Below are positions 36,318 through 48,474 of a stretch of DNA of 64,000 nucleotides, one piece after another (the stretch's first letter is position 1; every line of letters starts with the position of its first letter). Position numbers and translations under genes: made by a program. The DNA is from Malus domestica (lineage: Eukaryota; Streptophyta; Magnoliopsida; Rosales; Rosaceae), in contig NC_091668.1 in NCBI RefSeq assembly GCF_042453785.1, positions 28,211,501-28,275,500 of the forward strand, written 5' to 3'. The notes beneath the pieces were generated by a model that did not search any database, was not told where the DNA came from, and worked only from the letters and a program-made list of their open reading frames with translations.

Positions 36318-36478
36318 TAAAAGAAAACTTTAACGAAAAGCTCCTGGTACCGTTCATTTTAACGAAAAATCATATTTTTACACTAAAAAGTCAATCTTGG
36401 TACTATTCACTTTACCCTTTATTTTGTCATTTTTGTTAAAACTCAAAATTTTCAAGCCATTTTCATTAGTTTTCCTAA
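36318..36478 (-). mobile_element. Copy of the 153-bp MITE family, reversed
   Basis: AACTTTAACGAAAAGCTCC, AACGAAAAATCATATTTTTA, ACACTAAAAAGTCAATCTTG and CATTAGTTTTCCTAA show the family in reverse orientation. It is one of the better-preserved copies. Confidence 0.75.
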
Positions 36479-36956
36479 AATAAAATGGGTAACCAACAAA
36501 TCAAATAGCACATCAATTCCAAAATTAAAAAGAAATAGATGGCCAAGGTGCTCAGCAGACACAATCAACAATACCGCACTACACCTGTGGTTCAAAGAAA
36601 ATAAATAAAAGGAGGGGGAAAGGATGAGACATGACTTCAAGGAATAAAATTTGATGCATTAAAGGTATATTAGCACTTTCACATCAATTTTTTATTATAA
36701 TTATTATAAACTTTAAAAGTTTGTTATAATTCTATATGAGCTCCAAATTTCCCCTTGAAAATCCTTTGTTTGCATATAGTCCTACAAAATAAGAAAATCA
36801 CAAATAAACTACTATTTAAGGATGAAAAACTATACATAATCGGTAATAAAAATACTAGTTTGAACACTACAATTTAATGATATTATTTCTTCAAAAAATA
36901 CTAAAGAGATTCTTTCAAAATGGAACTCTCTATAGACTTTTTGATATCTTATATTT

Positions 36957-37515
36957 TTTTAGGGTAAACTGCCAATTTAGTCTCTAAATTATCATCTTAA
37001 TAAAAATTAGGTCCCTAAACTATTTTTTTTTTCAAAAAAATTAGTCCTTGAATTATAAAAATCTGCAAATTACATCCCTAATGTTATATTTGAAGCTACT
37101 ATATTCAATTTTCCGTCAATGTAAGTCACGTTACTTGCATGTGATGCACATTGGAGGGTAGATTAGTAGTTTTTCATAAAGAAATAGTGTATGAAGTTAA
37201 CTTTGGAGGAGAAATTAGTAGTTTTTTTTTATAAAGAAATAGTGTAAATTAACTTTGAGGGTAAATTAGATATTAAATTCGCAACCTATATGAAATGTTA
37301 AGCACTTATAGACAAGAAAATGATGGTATTACACTCTAAAGTGTGTCAAGTGACTTAAGTTGACAAAAATTGGATAAAATAGCTTTGAATATAATAATAG
37401 GGATGAAATTAGCAATTTCTAATGAATTTAGGGATTTATTTTACCGAAAAAAATAAGTCAAGACCTAATTTTCAATGAAATGATAGATGAGAAACTAAAT
37501 CCACATTCATCCTAT
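36957..37515. mobile_element. Inverted-repeat element upstream of DRP5B
   Basis: The left end GCCAATTTAGTCTCTAAATT...AAAATTAGGTCCCTAAACTA pairs imperfectly with the right end (complement of GACCTAATTTTC...GAAACTAAATCCACATTC). About 560 bp, no ORF. It ends only about 200 bp before the DRP5B start codon, so it contributes to that promoter region. Confidence 0.6.
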
Positions 37516-37711
37516 TTTTTATACTCAATATTTTATAATGTTTTTAGTCGAGACTTGAGAGACAGAAAAAAGACAAAAACAAATCATTTCCAGTAGAAAG
37601 AGATAACGTTTGAAACGTCCGACTCCGAGTTTCCATCTGAATAATCGTACGTACACTATCAACTGGCCTACGCCACTTCACTCTACCAGTAACAGAAGCA
37701 GCGGCGCAGCA

Positions 37712-40700
37712 ATGTCGAGGGACGAGGCGGAAACGGCGGAAAATGAAAATAATTGGGCGGCGGAGGAGGAGGAGGAGGAGCAGTGCCGTCTGTACGAAGC
37801 CTACAACGAACTCCACGGCCTTGCGCAGGCCTTCGACACTCCATTCGACGCGCCAGCGGTGCTTGTGGTGGGCCACCAGACCGACGGCAAGAGCGCCTTG
37901 GTGGAAGCACTCATGGGGTTCCAGTTTAACCACGTCGGCGGCGGCACCAAGACCCGCCGTCCCATCACCCTTCACATGAAGTACGATCCCCACGCCCATT
38001 CCCCCGTCTGCCGCCTCCTCCTGCCCTCGGATTCCAATTCCGATTACGAAAAGCCTCTCTCGCTCCAAGAAATTCAAGCCTACATTGAAGCTGAGAACAT
38101 GAGGTTGGAGAAGGAGCCTTGTCTCTTCTCCTCCAAGGAGATCATAATTCGAGTGGAGTACAAGTATTGCCCAAATCTTACCATTATCGACACTCCTGGA
38201 CTAATCGCTCCTGCTCCTGGTCCAAAGAATCGAGCTTTACAGGTTTCCCATTGTCAATAATGTTTGAATTTCGAGTCGAAAACATGATGGTTTCATTGGT
38301 GACCGTATTCCAAATTTCGATAGTGTTGCATCGTAAATTTGTAATTGATGATGATGACAGGGCCAAGCTCGTGCTGTTGAAGCACTTGTACGAGCGAAAA
38401 TGCAGCATAAGGAGTTTATAATTTTGTGTCTTGAAGATTGCAGTGACTGGAGTAATGCAACAACAAGAAGGGTTGTAATGCAGGTATTGCTTCTTTTGTT
38501 CTGTTTATGCATTGTGTTGTATTGATTTTACTCTTTCCGGTCAAGCTTTACCTTGGTCATTGTGTGCAGATTGATCCCGAGCTCTCAAGGACTGTGATTG
38601 TCTCAACAAAACTTGATACCAAAATACCCCAGTTTTCTCGTGCCTCGGATGTGGAAGTATTTCTCTTACCTCCCACTTGTATGCTCGATGGGAGTATCTT
38701 GGGAGACTCTCCCTTCTTCACTTCTGTGCCCTCTGGAAGAGTTGGTGTAGGCCAAGATTCGGTTTACAGATCTAATGATGAGTTCAAAAAGGTATTCATG
38801 CTCACCCTCTATTCATTTTCGGAGAGTAAAAAAAAGAGGAAGGGTTGTGATGTTAATTCGGCAACCTAATTGATGGTTGCCAATATTCCGCTGCAGATTA
38901 TTGTTTTTATCATTTAATGATATAAACATTAAGCTTTAAAGTAGATCAGTATTATTTAGTAACTATATTTCATTGAGTGTGATAATTTAATCCACTGACC
39001 CTCAGTGGCAACTTTTGAAGTCAGAGTTTGCTTCTTTATGGCTCTAAATGATGGCCGGTTTGCACCATTTTCTTATACAGGCAATATCATTAAGAGAGAT
39101 GGAAGATGTTGCAAGCTTGGAGGAGAAAATGGGCCGGTCACTGTCAATGCAAGAAAGAAGTCGAATAGGTGTAAGCAAACTTAGGTCGTTTTTGGAAGAA
39201 TTGCTACAGAAAAGGTTATTAATACTTCGGTCCTTCCTATTCTGATAATAATAGTGACAACTTGCTAAGTTCCATGGCTAAAAGTTTGGAAATCAAATTT
39301 TGCAAGGTATATGGATAATGTGCCACTAATCATTCCACTTCTTGAGAAGGAGTTCCGTAGCGCAACAAGAAAGATGAATGAAATAAATCAAGAACTCAGG
39401 TCCATAGTTTTAACTTACAAAGCACATCCCTTTAGGGCAATATACAGACTGGATGAAATTTATGGCACTTTATTTGCTTAAACTTTGATCAGACCATTGA
39501 CCAGGAAGGTTAAGCAAATTTTGTTTTCTCTGATATTATAAACGTTTTCTCATTTTTCTCATTGATTTCTTTTATATTGGTTGGTTATATTGCGTTATTT
39601 TTTTTATGCAGCACTTTGGATGAACTGAAACTAAAGGAGAAAGGAAGAATATTTCATGATCTGTTCTTGACAAAGGTTTCTGTAGTTTAGATGTTGTTGT
39701 TTTCGAGTAGTCATTTGTTATTGTTATTCATATCTTAGTATCTGAATCTTCCGTGGCTGGTGTATTGTACTTTATCTGTGGGCAGTAGAATGGCCTCACG
39801 CAATAGTGCTAAAGGTTAGGACCACATTGAGACCTCCCTCTAAGGACATCGGTCAAAAGTAGATTAGGGTCTTCCTTTTGTTTCCCTTCAAATTGTTGGG
39901 GTGGAAAAATTCATGTGACTATTCATAATGCTCAGCTGTGTTTGATTTGTGCTTACAATAGAAGTCTCATGATTTTATGAAACCTTTTATGTTATCGTTT
40001 ATTTTTTTTCATTAGTTTGGATGTTTTAGATTTTAGTTTTTCATTTGAAATTTAATGTTCTAAGAGGTCGCACTTGGTGCGATGGCAAGTGCCTTCGCCC
40101 ATGAGCGGTAGGTCTCGGGTTCGAGACTTGGGAGCAGCCTCTCCATAAATGGGGGTAAGGCTAGCCGACATTCACCTATCCCAGACCCTGCGTAAAGCGG
40201 GAGCCTTGTGCACTGGGTACGACCTTTTTATTTGAAATTTAATGTTCTAAAAACTATTGTTTGGTTTTATGTGTGTTTTTACTGACAAAAGTTTGCTTTG
40301 TTCCTCAGTTATCATTGCTACTAAAAGGAACAGTTGTTGCACCTCCAGATAAATTTGGTAAATAATCTTAAGTTGTTTATCGGTTAATCACAAACTATTT
40401 AAGCATATGGTTACTAAAGGTGAAACAGTACAGGATCAGAGGACTAGTGATGGGAATTTATTTCATGTTGTGTTGCTGGAGTCTTCGCTATTTTAGTTTC
40501 ATTTATATACCATTGGAGTCTTTGCTATTTTAGTTTCATTTATATACCGTTTCTTTCTCAAGGTGAAACGCTACAGGACGAGAGGACTAACGGAGGGGCA
40601 TTTGTTAGCAGTGATGGCCTTCAGTTCCCTCACAAGCTTATACCTGTAAGTTATAGAATTCTCAGAGAGTAAATTTTCTTTTGCGTTTGCATGGCTTGTG

Positions 40701-43700
40701 GGAGAAACATTGCCACACTGAAATCTCTCTCCCCCCCCCCCCTCTTTTGTGGCTTGTTTTGTTTTTCTTTCTAAATGTAGGAGTCAGCCTGGCTTCTTGC
40801 TGTCCTTTCCAATATGAACACCAAACTGTGCGATGCTGCCTTTTCTGTTTCTCTCGTAAACATCTAGGTTAAATTTTCTACTAGGCTGAAATATGTAGAC
40901 TTGTTTCTTGTCTTCTGGACCCAAACTGACTTTATTTTTTAGAGTTTCATATACATGCATGTAAGCACTGTTTACCCGTTTGTGCAGAATGCAGGAATGC
41001 GTCTATATGGGGGTGCACAATACCATCGTGCCATGGCTGAGTTCCGTTTTGTAGTTGGAGGTATAAAATGCCCTCCAATTACGAGGGAAGAAATTGTAAA
41101 TGCATGTGGAGTGGAAGATTTACATGATGGAACAAACTACTCAAGGTATCTATGATTTTATTATATGTCATACTTGTGATTCTGATTTTTAAGCTGCAAT
41201 ATTTGTGGTCCAAATTTTTTCTTGAATTTTTGTTTTCCTTTCTATTACTAATCCCTATTCCATTTCAAATTTACTTTCGATAAATCAGGACAGCTTGTGT
41301 AATAGCTGTTGCAAAGGCACGTGATACGTTTGAGCCTTTCCTTCATCAGGTGAGGAATAATTTCTCTCAATAATTTCCCATTTTTCATTCCTTCCATATA
41401 CACGAGGGTGCGTGTGCGATGTGCTGCTTCAAATTATACTTTTTTGTGGTGAATCAGACTACATATTATTTCGCAAGTAAATATCTTGTTATGACCATCA
41501 TGTTCTTAGCCATCTGTGAGAAAATTAATATTTTCTACTCATGCAGTTAGGTTGTAGGCTCTTGCACATTCTGAAGAGATTACTTCCTATATCAGTCTAT
41601 CTTCTTCAGGTATGGACTACACCGTTGTGTTGGTTAGCGGTTTCCAAATCTTGTGTGCATATAAACTCCTCAAGTTCTATGCAGTTAATTCTTGCAATAT
41701 CTATCTTGCTTTCTACAGAAAGATGGTGAGTATTTAAGTGGCCATGAGGTGTTTCTGAGGCGTGTTGCTTCTGCTTTCAATGATTTTGCAGAATCTACCG
41801 AAAGGGCTTGTCGTGAAAAGTAAGCCACTTTGTTACTTATATATATTACTATTTAGTAAGTGAGTACCGCTGTGTTTATTATTTATTTATTTTCATTTTC
41901 GATACATTAAAACAAGCATGTCATAACTAAATCAAAGGAATCAAAATTTAATACAGTTTACAACCATAGACAGAAGATTTTATGTCAATCTTCCTCTAGT
42001 TTGCGTCAATAGTTATGGGGGCATCTATTGAAGCGCTGACTTCTCTAAATTTGTGTTAGCCACCACATGATCAATGTGTGCTAAAAGAATTAAATGTCTC
42101 AAATTATAGTTGCAAGGCATCCAACATGGTAGATTAACCAGTTAAATCAGCTACTAATAAATATTACGTTACCTAATCTTTTTATAGCAATCTCTAACTG
42201 TTCATCCAAACCATCTTTCAGAGGTCTCCATTTAGTCATTAGAACAGTATGTTACACCAAACTTCCTGTTCTTTAGAATCACAAATGATAAAACCTATAA
42301 AATTTTCGGTAATACGTTTTACTGATTCATCAAAATTTATTCGGGCAATGTAGGGCCTTTTGAGAGGTTTCCAAATGGAATGCCACTCATTGATCCAAGA
42401 AATGCATACTGCCTCTCTTAAGAAAAACCTTGAGTCACTATGGAACTACGGAAATTTTAAGAGGAAAAAGTGCCCAAAAGCAAACATCTTGACTCCCATT
42501 AAAATCTACCAAAAACCAGCTTCACCTAAAGATCTAAACTCAGTTCATGAAGGAAATGTCTTGCATTCATCGAACCTGCACGAGGAAGCCAAGAAACAAA
42601 TGTGGAAATTTAGGAGGAATACCCAATTACTGGTTGTGTGGTTGCATGGATGCAATGAACCACATCTAACCTAGATCGATTCCCTAGATGCTGCATTTGC
42701 TAAATTACATAAATTTTGGAACTGATGAGCTAGAATTCTCGTACATGGCTAATGCTACCCGCTAAGGTTATTTTCAGTCAATCTTTCAAACTAGACACAT
42801 AAAAACATTGTTCAGGTAATTAAATATGATATTCTTTCATTAAATGCAGCAGGAAAACATTAATGTCCAGTTTATTGATTGATTATACTTCAAGTGAAAT
42901 TAAGAATTGATGCAATCCCCAAGAATGTGTATGTCTTGTATATCCCGCTTTTCTTCACCTAAACCATTTTCTGTTAAATATGTTTTTGCTGCAGATGCAT
43001 GGAGGATTTAGTAAGCACCACCCGTTATGTGACCTGGTCTCTTCACAACAAGGTAATTATAGTTGACTACGAAGGCATTCTTACATGTCTTATGCTGTAA
43101 TTTCAAATTGTTGTATTTACAAAAATTTGAATGAGTTTGATTTTGAAGTGATGAAATAGATTTAGAAGGAAGATATAGCAGTGAAAACAGTTAACGAATG
43201 CTCTTTTCTAGTTGAACTACCTGGAAACGAGGAGATAACTTCTTTCTCACTTTCTGGCTGAGAAAAAGATAAAAAAAAAAAGATTACTGTTGTAGACCTA
43301 CTAGGATAAATAGATTAACATCTGAAATACTAAAAGTCCGTTAGGGGCTTTAAAAGAATTGTCTTTTATGCCATATAAACGCTAAGTTTGATTTCAACCC
43401 CCTAAAATAACTTATCAGAAGGAAAAGGACATAATATTCCAATTAATATGCTGTTAGTATATAGCTAATAACCCACATACGAATGCTTTATGTATATATA
43501 TTTTTTATATTGTGGAACCTGAAAAGGGAGCATTCAAACCTTATTATTTCTACAGGATTCATTATATTGCATGATTTTCCCTATCACATCTACTTGCTCT
43601 AATAATTTGATGTCATTTGATGCCTAATTAGTAGAATCGAGCTGGGTTACGTCAATTTTTAGACTCTTTCGCTGGAACAGAACATGCCACGACAGGTGGT

Positions 43701-44547
43701 AGTGGTGCATCTGCTGGTCTTTCTCAAGATTCATCCTTTGGGTCAGTCACCAGTGAGAAGGATACAAAGTCACGGGGAGATGTGAAGCTCAGTCATGTGG
43801 CATCTGGCACTGATTTGACATCTTCTATTCATTCAACAGAAACAAGGCTGGCTGATCTTTTAGATAGTACACTTTGGAATAGGAGGCTGGCTCCTTCATC
43901 TGAAAGGATCGTTTATGCTTTGGTGCAGCAGATATTTCATGGCATAAAGGAATATTTCTTAGCCTCTGCAGAGTTGAAGGTTTGTAATATAAACTGCTTC
44001 TTTCCAAATGTAACTGAGTAAGTGGAAGTGGTAACTAGCATGCTATTTGGTCGATATTTCAGGCGAAGTGAATAATGACTTGTTTCGTTAGTTTTAAATC
44101 AGACACACACACACACATATAAACACTATCAACCCTCTAATGGGACGTTTTGTTTTGTATAATAACTTGTGCCATTGTTTTGCAGTTCAACTGCTTTCTT
44201 CTGATGCCTGTTGTAGATAAGTTGCCTGCACTGCTTAGAGAAGACTTAAAATCTGCTTTTGAGGATGACTTGGATAATATTTTTGATATCACCAATCTGA
44301 GACACTTATTAGGCCAGCGAAAGCGAGATGCAGAAATTGAGATTAAAAGGGTATTTCAATTATGCCTTGTGTTTCTATTTCACTTATAACCTCTCAAATT
44401 GCTCTCTTTCTTACCCACTTCACGCGTGCTTGCACACATTTGTCTGACATACTTTTGAATTTGCAGATCAAGAGGCTCAAGGATAAGTTCAGATCACTAA
44501 ATAAGAAGCTTAGTTCGAATCAAACGATTGCTACTGCCTTTTCCTGA
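37712..44547 (+). CDS. DRP5B: Dynamin-related protein 5B (ARC5), plastid division
   Basis: GTPase of the cytosolic ring that constricts dividing chloroplasts and acts at peroxisome division. Exons: 37712-38242, 38361-38483, 38570-38791, 39081-39214, 39307-39399, 39612-39675, 40309-40357, 40563-40645, 40988-41145, 41289-41349, 41547-41609, 41719-41819, 42995-43052, 43635-43979, 44186-44350, 44467-44547. They total 2331 nt, 776 residues, matching Arabidopsis ARC5 (777). The GTPase domain shows GHQTDGKS (P-loop), DTPGLIAP and STKLDTK, followed by the dynamin middle domain (NAGMRLYGGAQYHRAMAEF) and the GED-like C-terminus (FNCFLLMPVVDKLPALLRE). Start is ATG 37712 (MSRDEAE), after an acidic stretch typical of the family. 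No frame lesion seen. Intron 6 carries a SINE and intron 7 an exon-like duplicate. Confidence 0.96.
40064..40229 (+). mobile_element. tRNA-derived SINE in DRP5B intron 6
   Basis: 166-bp body. An A-box-like region lies around 40075-40095 (TGCGATGGCAAG), the B box GGTTCGAGACT at 40118-40128, and the T-rich 3' end is CCTTTTT. A perfect 21-bp target duplication (40043-40063 and 40230-40250) frames it. The short T-tail recalls Au-type plant SINEs. It sits in sense orientation within the host intron. Confidence 0.9.
40418..40548 (+). repeat. Duplicated exon-8-like segment in DRP5B intron 7
   Basis: 40418-40456 repeats the first part of exon 8 (40563 onward): an AAG acceptor-like end, then codons reading GETVQDQRTSDG against the real GETLQDERTNGG. 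It lacks a good donor and runs into a stop. It is followed by a ~37-bp tandem pair (GAGTCTTCGCTATTTTAG at about 40479 and GAGTCTTTGCTATTTTAG at about 40516). Confidence 0.7.
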
Positions 44548-45082
44548 CTACCATTGGTATCGGAGGTCAAATTCGTTGGATAAGTTCTTTTCTTTTTGAT
44601 AGTTTGCTTATGATAATGACATGTGTGGTGGCTTAGAGAAGTTTATTGGAACAATCTTACATGTTTATCTGGACAAGAGGATTCTATTTCATTGCGTGGA
44701 CCATGTTTTGTAAACTATAATTTCTCGTTTACACATGAGTCATGCTTTCGTTGCTATCTAGGATTGGTTTGGACACACATCTCCGTATTTGCTTGGTCTA
44801 GGATTGATGTCGACTTGCGTCATCTTCAATTCACATCAGTTTGTTAGTTTAAGTTGACATCTATAGTTTTTTCGATTGTTTTTTTTTTCGGAAGTTCGCA
44901 TTGATATTGACATCGAATTTTTTTTTTCTTTCTAATTACAGACATCGAAATTTTACCTTGTCATTGCATTTGAATTTTGTACTTGAACAGGCCTCAGAAT
45001 TTTGATTGGCAATGGCATAATCATACGTTTTTCTAGTATATGAGAAGGATTATGATTAATTTCCTATTTCTTATTAGATTTT
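44548..45082. other. 3' flank of DRP5B
   Basis: Probable 3' UTR and AT-rich spacer. ORFs here are short and without motifs. Confidence 0.4.
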
Positions 45083-45479
45083 AGAGTAAATTGTAGCAAT
45101 AATCCCTCAATTTTAATCAAACTGGAGCAATGATTCCTTAACTAAAATCCATTATCATTCGTTCCTCAACTCATCAAAATATGTAGCTATGGTCATTTTT
45201 GTTAACTTCGTCAGAATTTTGTCAAAATGAGTTATGTTGGAAGGACCATTGCTATAATTCGGTGAAAGTTGAGGGATTATTGCTCCAATTGAGTTAAAGT
45301 TGAGGGACCATTTTTCCAGTTGGATTAAAGTTGAGGGACCAATGGTAATGCATTTTTAGTTAAGGGATCATAGTTGAAAGTTTTGATGAGTTGAGGGACC
45401 AATAATAATGAATTTTTAGTTGAGGGACCATTACTTCAATTGAGTTAAAAGTTAAGAGATTATTGCTACAATTTACTCT
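45083..45479. mobile_element. 397-bp inverted-repeat MITE
   Basis: Ends AGAGTAAATTGTAGCAATAAT / ATTATTGCTACAATTTACTCT, flanked by direct AGATTTT (45076-45082 and 45480-45486). The interior is built of repeated TTGAGGGACCA phrases, at least five on the + strand, with complementary forms in the left arm. Confidence 0.8.
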
Positions 45480-45671
45480 AGATTTTAAGATCTGCTCCCT
45501 TGTTTTTTTCAATATTAAATTTTTATAAACTCACTTCTTGTAACTACGTAGGAACTAAAAATTAGGGTAATTCTAAAGAGATCAAATTTTTTAAATCAAA
45601 TTTGCAAACCAAATGATATGTTGTTGATGATTGAATGATTACTTAAGCGTTAATCAACGTGTTTTTTTTTT

Positions 45672-45832
45672 AAAGAAAACTAATGAAAATGGCTTGAAAA
45701 CTTTGAGTTTTAATCAAAAGGACAAAAATGAGTTGTAAGTGAATAGTACCAGAAGTGATTATTTGGAGTAAAAATGTCATTTTTCGTTAAAATGAACAGT
45801 ACCAGAAGTGTTTCGTTAATACTTCCTTTTTT
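45672..45832 (+). mobile_element. Copy of the 153-bp MITE family
   Basis: GAAAACTAATGAAAATGGCT, TTGAAAACTTTGAGTTTTAA, TTTTTCGTTAAAATGAACAG and GTTTCGTTAATACTTCC mark the family, with substitutions in the middle. Confidence 0.7.
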
Positions 45833-46184
45833 TTATTGGTAATACATCATTTGGTTTGTAAAATTTGGTTTAAATTTTTGATCTCCTTAGCATTACCGTA
45901 AAAATTAAATCTTGACAAGATGTGGCTCTTTCGTTATGTAGCCGCTTGGGTCACATACCACAAGGCAAGTAGTTAAGTCATGGCGTTTCCAACAGGAATA
46001 AGATGATCTCAAAGCTGCACCACCCTATTAGAAGCTGGCATCCAAATATCCTCAATAATAAATCTGAGCTTCCAAATTACTACACATCTTTTAAGAACAA
46101 CTTCAATCACCATTTCAAGTATGTTTAGACATAATATTTTTCGATGAGCTAGTTTTAGTGCATCTGAAAAATTACTAGTTCGAG

Positions 46185-46374
46185 TTGGAATTGGATCCCC
46201 TCCGAGGCAAACCCTCAGGATCCTCCTGATCCAATAACACGGGCCGTTAGATTTTGATCCAACGATTACAATTATTATAACTTTTAGAGGGACCTCCCTG
46301 TTTGTAGTCATTGGATTAAAATTCAACGATCCGTGTTAGTGAGTCAGGAGGATCCGAGGGTTTGTTCCAATTCC
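46185..46374. mobile_element. 190-bp GGATCC-rich MITE
   Basis: The left end TTGGAATTGGATCC...AAACCCTCAGGATCC pairs with the right end GGATCCGAGGGTTTG...CCAATTCCA. The internal pair is AACACGGGCCGTTAGATTTT / TTAAAATTCAACGATCCGTG. TTCGAG is found at both borders. Confidence 0.7.
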
Positions 46375-46388
46375 ATTCGAGTCTACTC

Positions 46389-46390
<2 letters not shown>

Positions 46391-46441
<51 letters not shown>
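46391..46441. repeat. (GA)n microsatellite
   Basis: About 25 uninterrupted GA units. A likely length-variable marker. Confidence 0.95.
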
Positions 46442-46445
<4 letters not shown>

Positions 46446-46479
46446 AAATGTATAAAATAAAAGGAGGAAGAATCCATTA

Positions 46480-48471
46480 GAGCAACTCCAGTGTAGGAGC
46501 TCTCCCCAGGCTATTCACTATTTAATCTACACAGTGAACAGTAACTGCCCTTAATGAACAGTAATTGCCCTGACAATTGCCTTTTGCATCTCTACCCCTA
46601 CACTGAATAGCCCTAGCAATTGGCAATAAAATATTATTTTTTAACTTATAAAATAATACATAATAATTTTATTTGTAATTTCGGATAAGATTTTTAATCG
46701 TTCTCGTTGCGCCACGTGTCATTATCCGAAAAGCCAATAGCAATAAAATATTTGTATTTTTTTATTTATAAAATAATTCAAAATAATTTCATTTGTAATT
46801 TCGGATAAGATTTTTAATCGTTCTCGTTGCGCCACATGTCATTATCGGCAAAGATAATTATTGGTGATGGATTTCCGATAAGATTTTTAATCGTTGTCAT
46901 TGCGCCACGTGTCATTATCTGAAAAGACAATTATTGGTGATGGATTTCTAATAAGATTTTTAACCAATCACATCGTGCCACGTGTCATAATCCGATTACA
47001 ATATTTGAGGCTAGATTTCCATCAGATTTTTAACGAATGACGGCATGCCACGTGGCATTATCTACAACCTAATCCTTTCTGAATCCTCTATATAATCCAC
47101 CATCCATTCTCAGAAATCTCACACCAATTTTCTCAAGATCTTTATCATTATTAATAGTTTATGCTTCTTTCTTCACCAAAATCCCTATCATTATTCATAG
47201 TTTCTGCTTCCATACCAAGCTTGTGCTTGAAGTTCCTACACAATGCGGGAGAATAAATAATTATAATGAGAATAGTTAACAAATAAATAATATAAACAAA
47301 TAATTATAATGAAAGTAGGTAACAAATAAATAATACAAACAAATAATTATAATGAAAATAGGTAACAAATAAATAATACAAACAAATAATTATAATGAAA
47401 GTAGCTAACAAATAATTATAATGAAAGTAGCTAACAAATAATTATAATGAAAGTAGCTAACAATTAAATAATACAAACAAATAAATAATATATTGTTACC
47501 TGATCCGCTAAATTTTCTCCACTTCGAAGATTACCACTAGCTTGTGCCAAGGCGTCTCTCCACGTACTAAACGCTTGGCTAAGTAATTTTCAACGACTGG
47601 ACATGGATTCTTTAGTTCTTTGCCCACCCATTTTCTCAAGATAATTGGTATGAATAAGACTCCACATTTCTCGCAACTGCATCTCATTACCCGTAAGCGA
47701 ATCATGAGTAACTTGAACCCAACTAGTACACAATGCAACATCTTCAAGAAGCGTCCAATTCGTACCTGCTTGAGTAGTCATTTTGTTGGAAAAAAATTGG
47801 ATTCAAACTTTGAGAGAAAGATAGGAATGTGGTTGAAAGTAGTTGAGAAAATATGAAATTGTGGTGTAAGGTAGAAAATAATGAGAAGGTATTTATAGAA
47901 AAGTAAAATCAAATTTTTTTTCTTCAGATTTTAAAGAATTTTTTACAATTTTTTTAAAATTTTTCATTCACCTAATTAATCTCTGCCGTTGGATTTAAAA
48001 AAGTTGAATTCCAACACTCCATATTGTGCCACGTGGCACAATGGTAACATTTCAGAATTTTTAATTATTATTTTTTAATTTACAAAGCCTAATAACGTGG
48101 ACCGTTGATCTTAGATCAAACTGATGAAATTAAATGAGATTTTTAAATATTTTTTACCGTGGGAAATCCTACGGTCCATAAAATAAGGCCGTTGCAATCG
48201 AACGGACATGAGGAAGCCATGGCTTCCCCAACAGTAACATTTCAAAACAGGCGCCTGGGCCCCAGCCCTATTTTTTGGTCGGAAGACGCGCGCCCACGCA
48301 CGCGTGAAACGCATGCGCCTGATGTAGCCCTCGGGCTGGCAATTGACGCCGGGCCTACTCCTCGGGCCTCGCTTGTCACTCGGGCTACCCAACGCTGGAC
48401 CCTATCCCCCCAGCAATTTGGTCCTGTTTGAATGTCTGGCCCCCGAGCAACCTCCCCCGTTAGAGTTGCTC
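46480..48471 (-). mobile_element. PIF/Harbinger derivative without transposase
   Basis: Termini GAGCAACTCCAGTG and, inverted, GAGCAACTCTAACG, flanked by TTA on both sides (46477-46479 and 48472-48474), the target duplication expected for PIF/Harbinger. The 1992-bp interior keeps only a Myb/SANT-like ORF1 fragment on the minus strand. It also contains a ~90-bp direct repeat block (GATTTTTAATCGTTCTCGTTGC, CCACGTGTCATTATC; 46620-47060) and a ~40-bp array (AACAAATAATTATAATGAAAGT; 47245-47480). No DDE transposase is recognisable. Confidence 0.85.
47488..47781 (-). pseudogene. Harbinger ORF1 (Myb/SANT-like) fragment with nonsense codon
   Basis: From ATG 47781: MTTQAGTNWTLLEDVALC, then WVQVTHDSLTGNEM and LREMWSLIHTNYLEKMG, a trihelix/Myb-like DNA-binding domain typical of the accessory protein of PIF/Harbinger elements. 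After SMSSR an in-frame TGA stands where the family has Trp. The same frame then continues KLLSQAFSTWRDALAQASGN to a GT donor. The next exon is not found. Confidence 0.75.
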
Positions 48472-48474
48472 TTA

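Noticed and set aside
37610..37711. N-terminal extension of DRP5B upstream of ATG 37712
   Set aside because: The open frame upstream has no ATG, and the ARC5 family begins with the acidic stretch that follows 37712.
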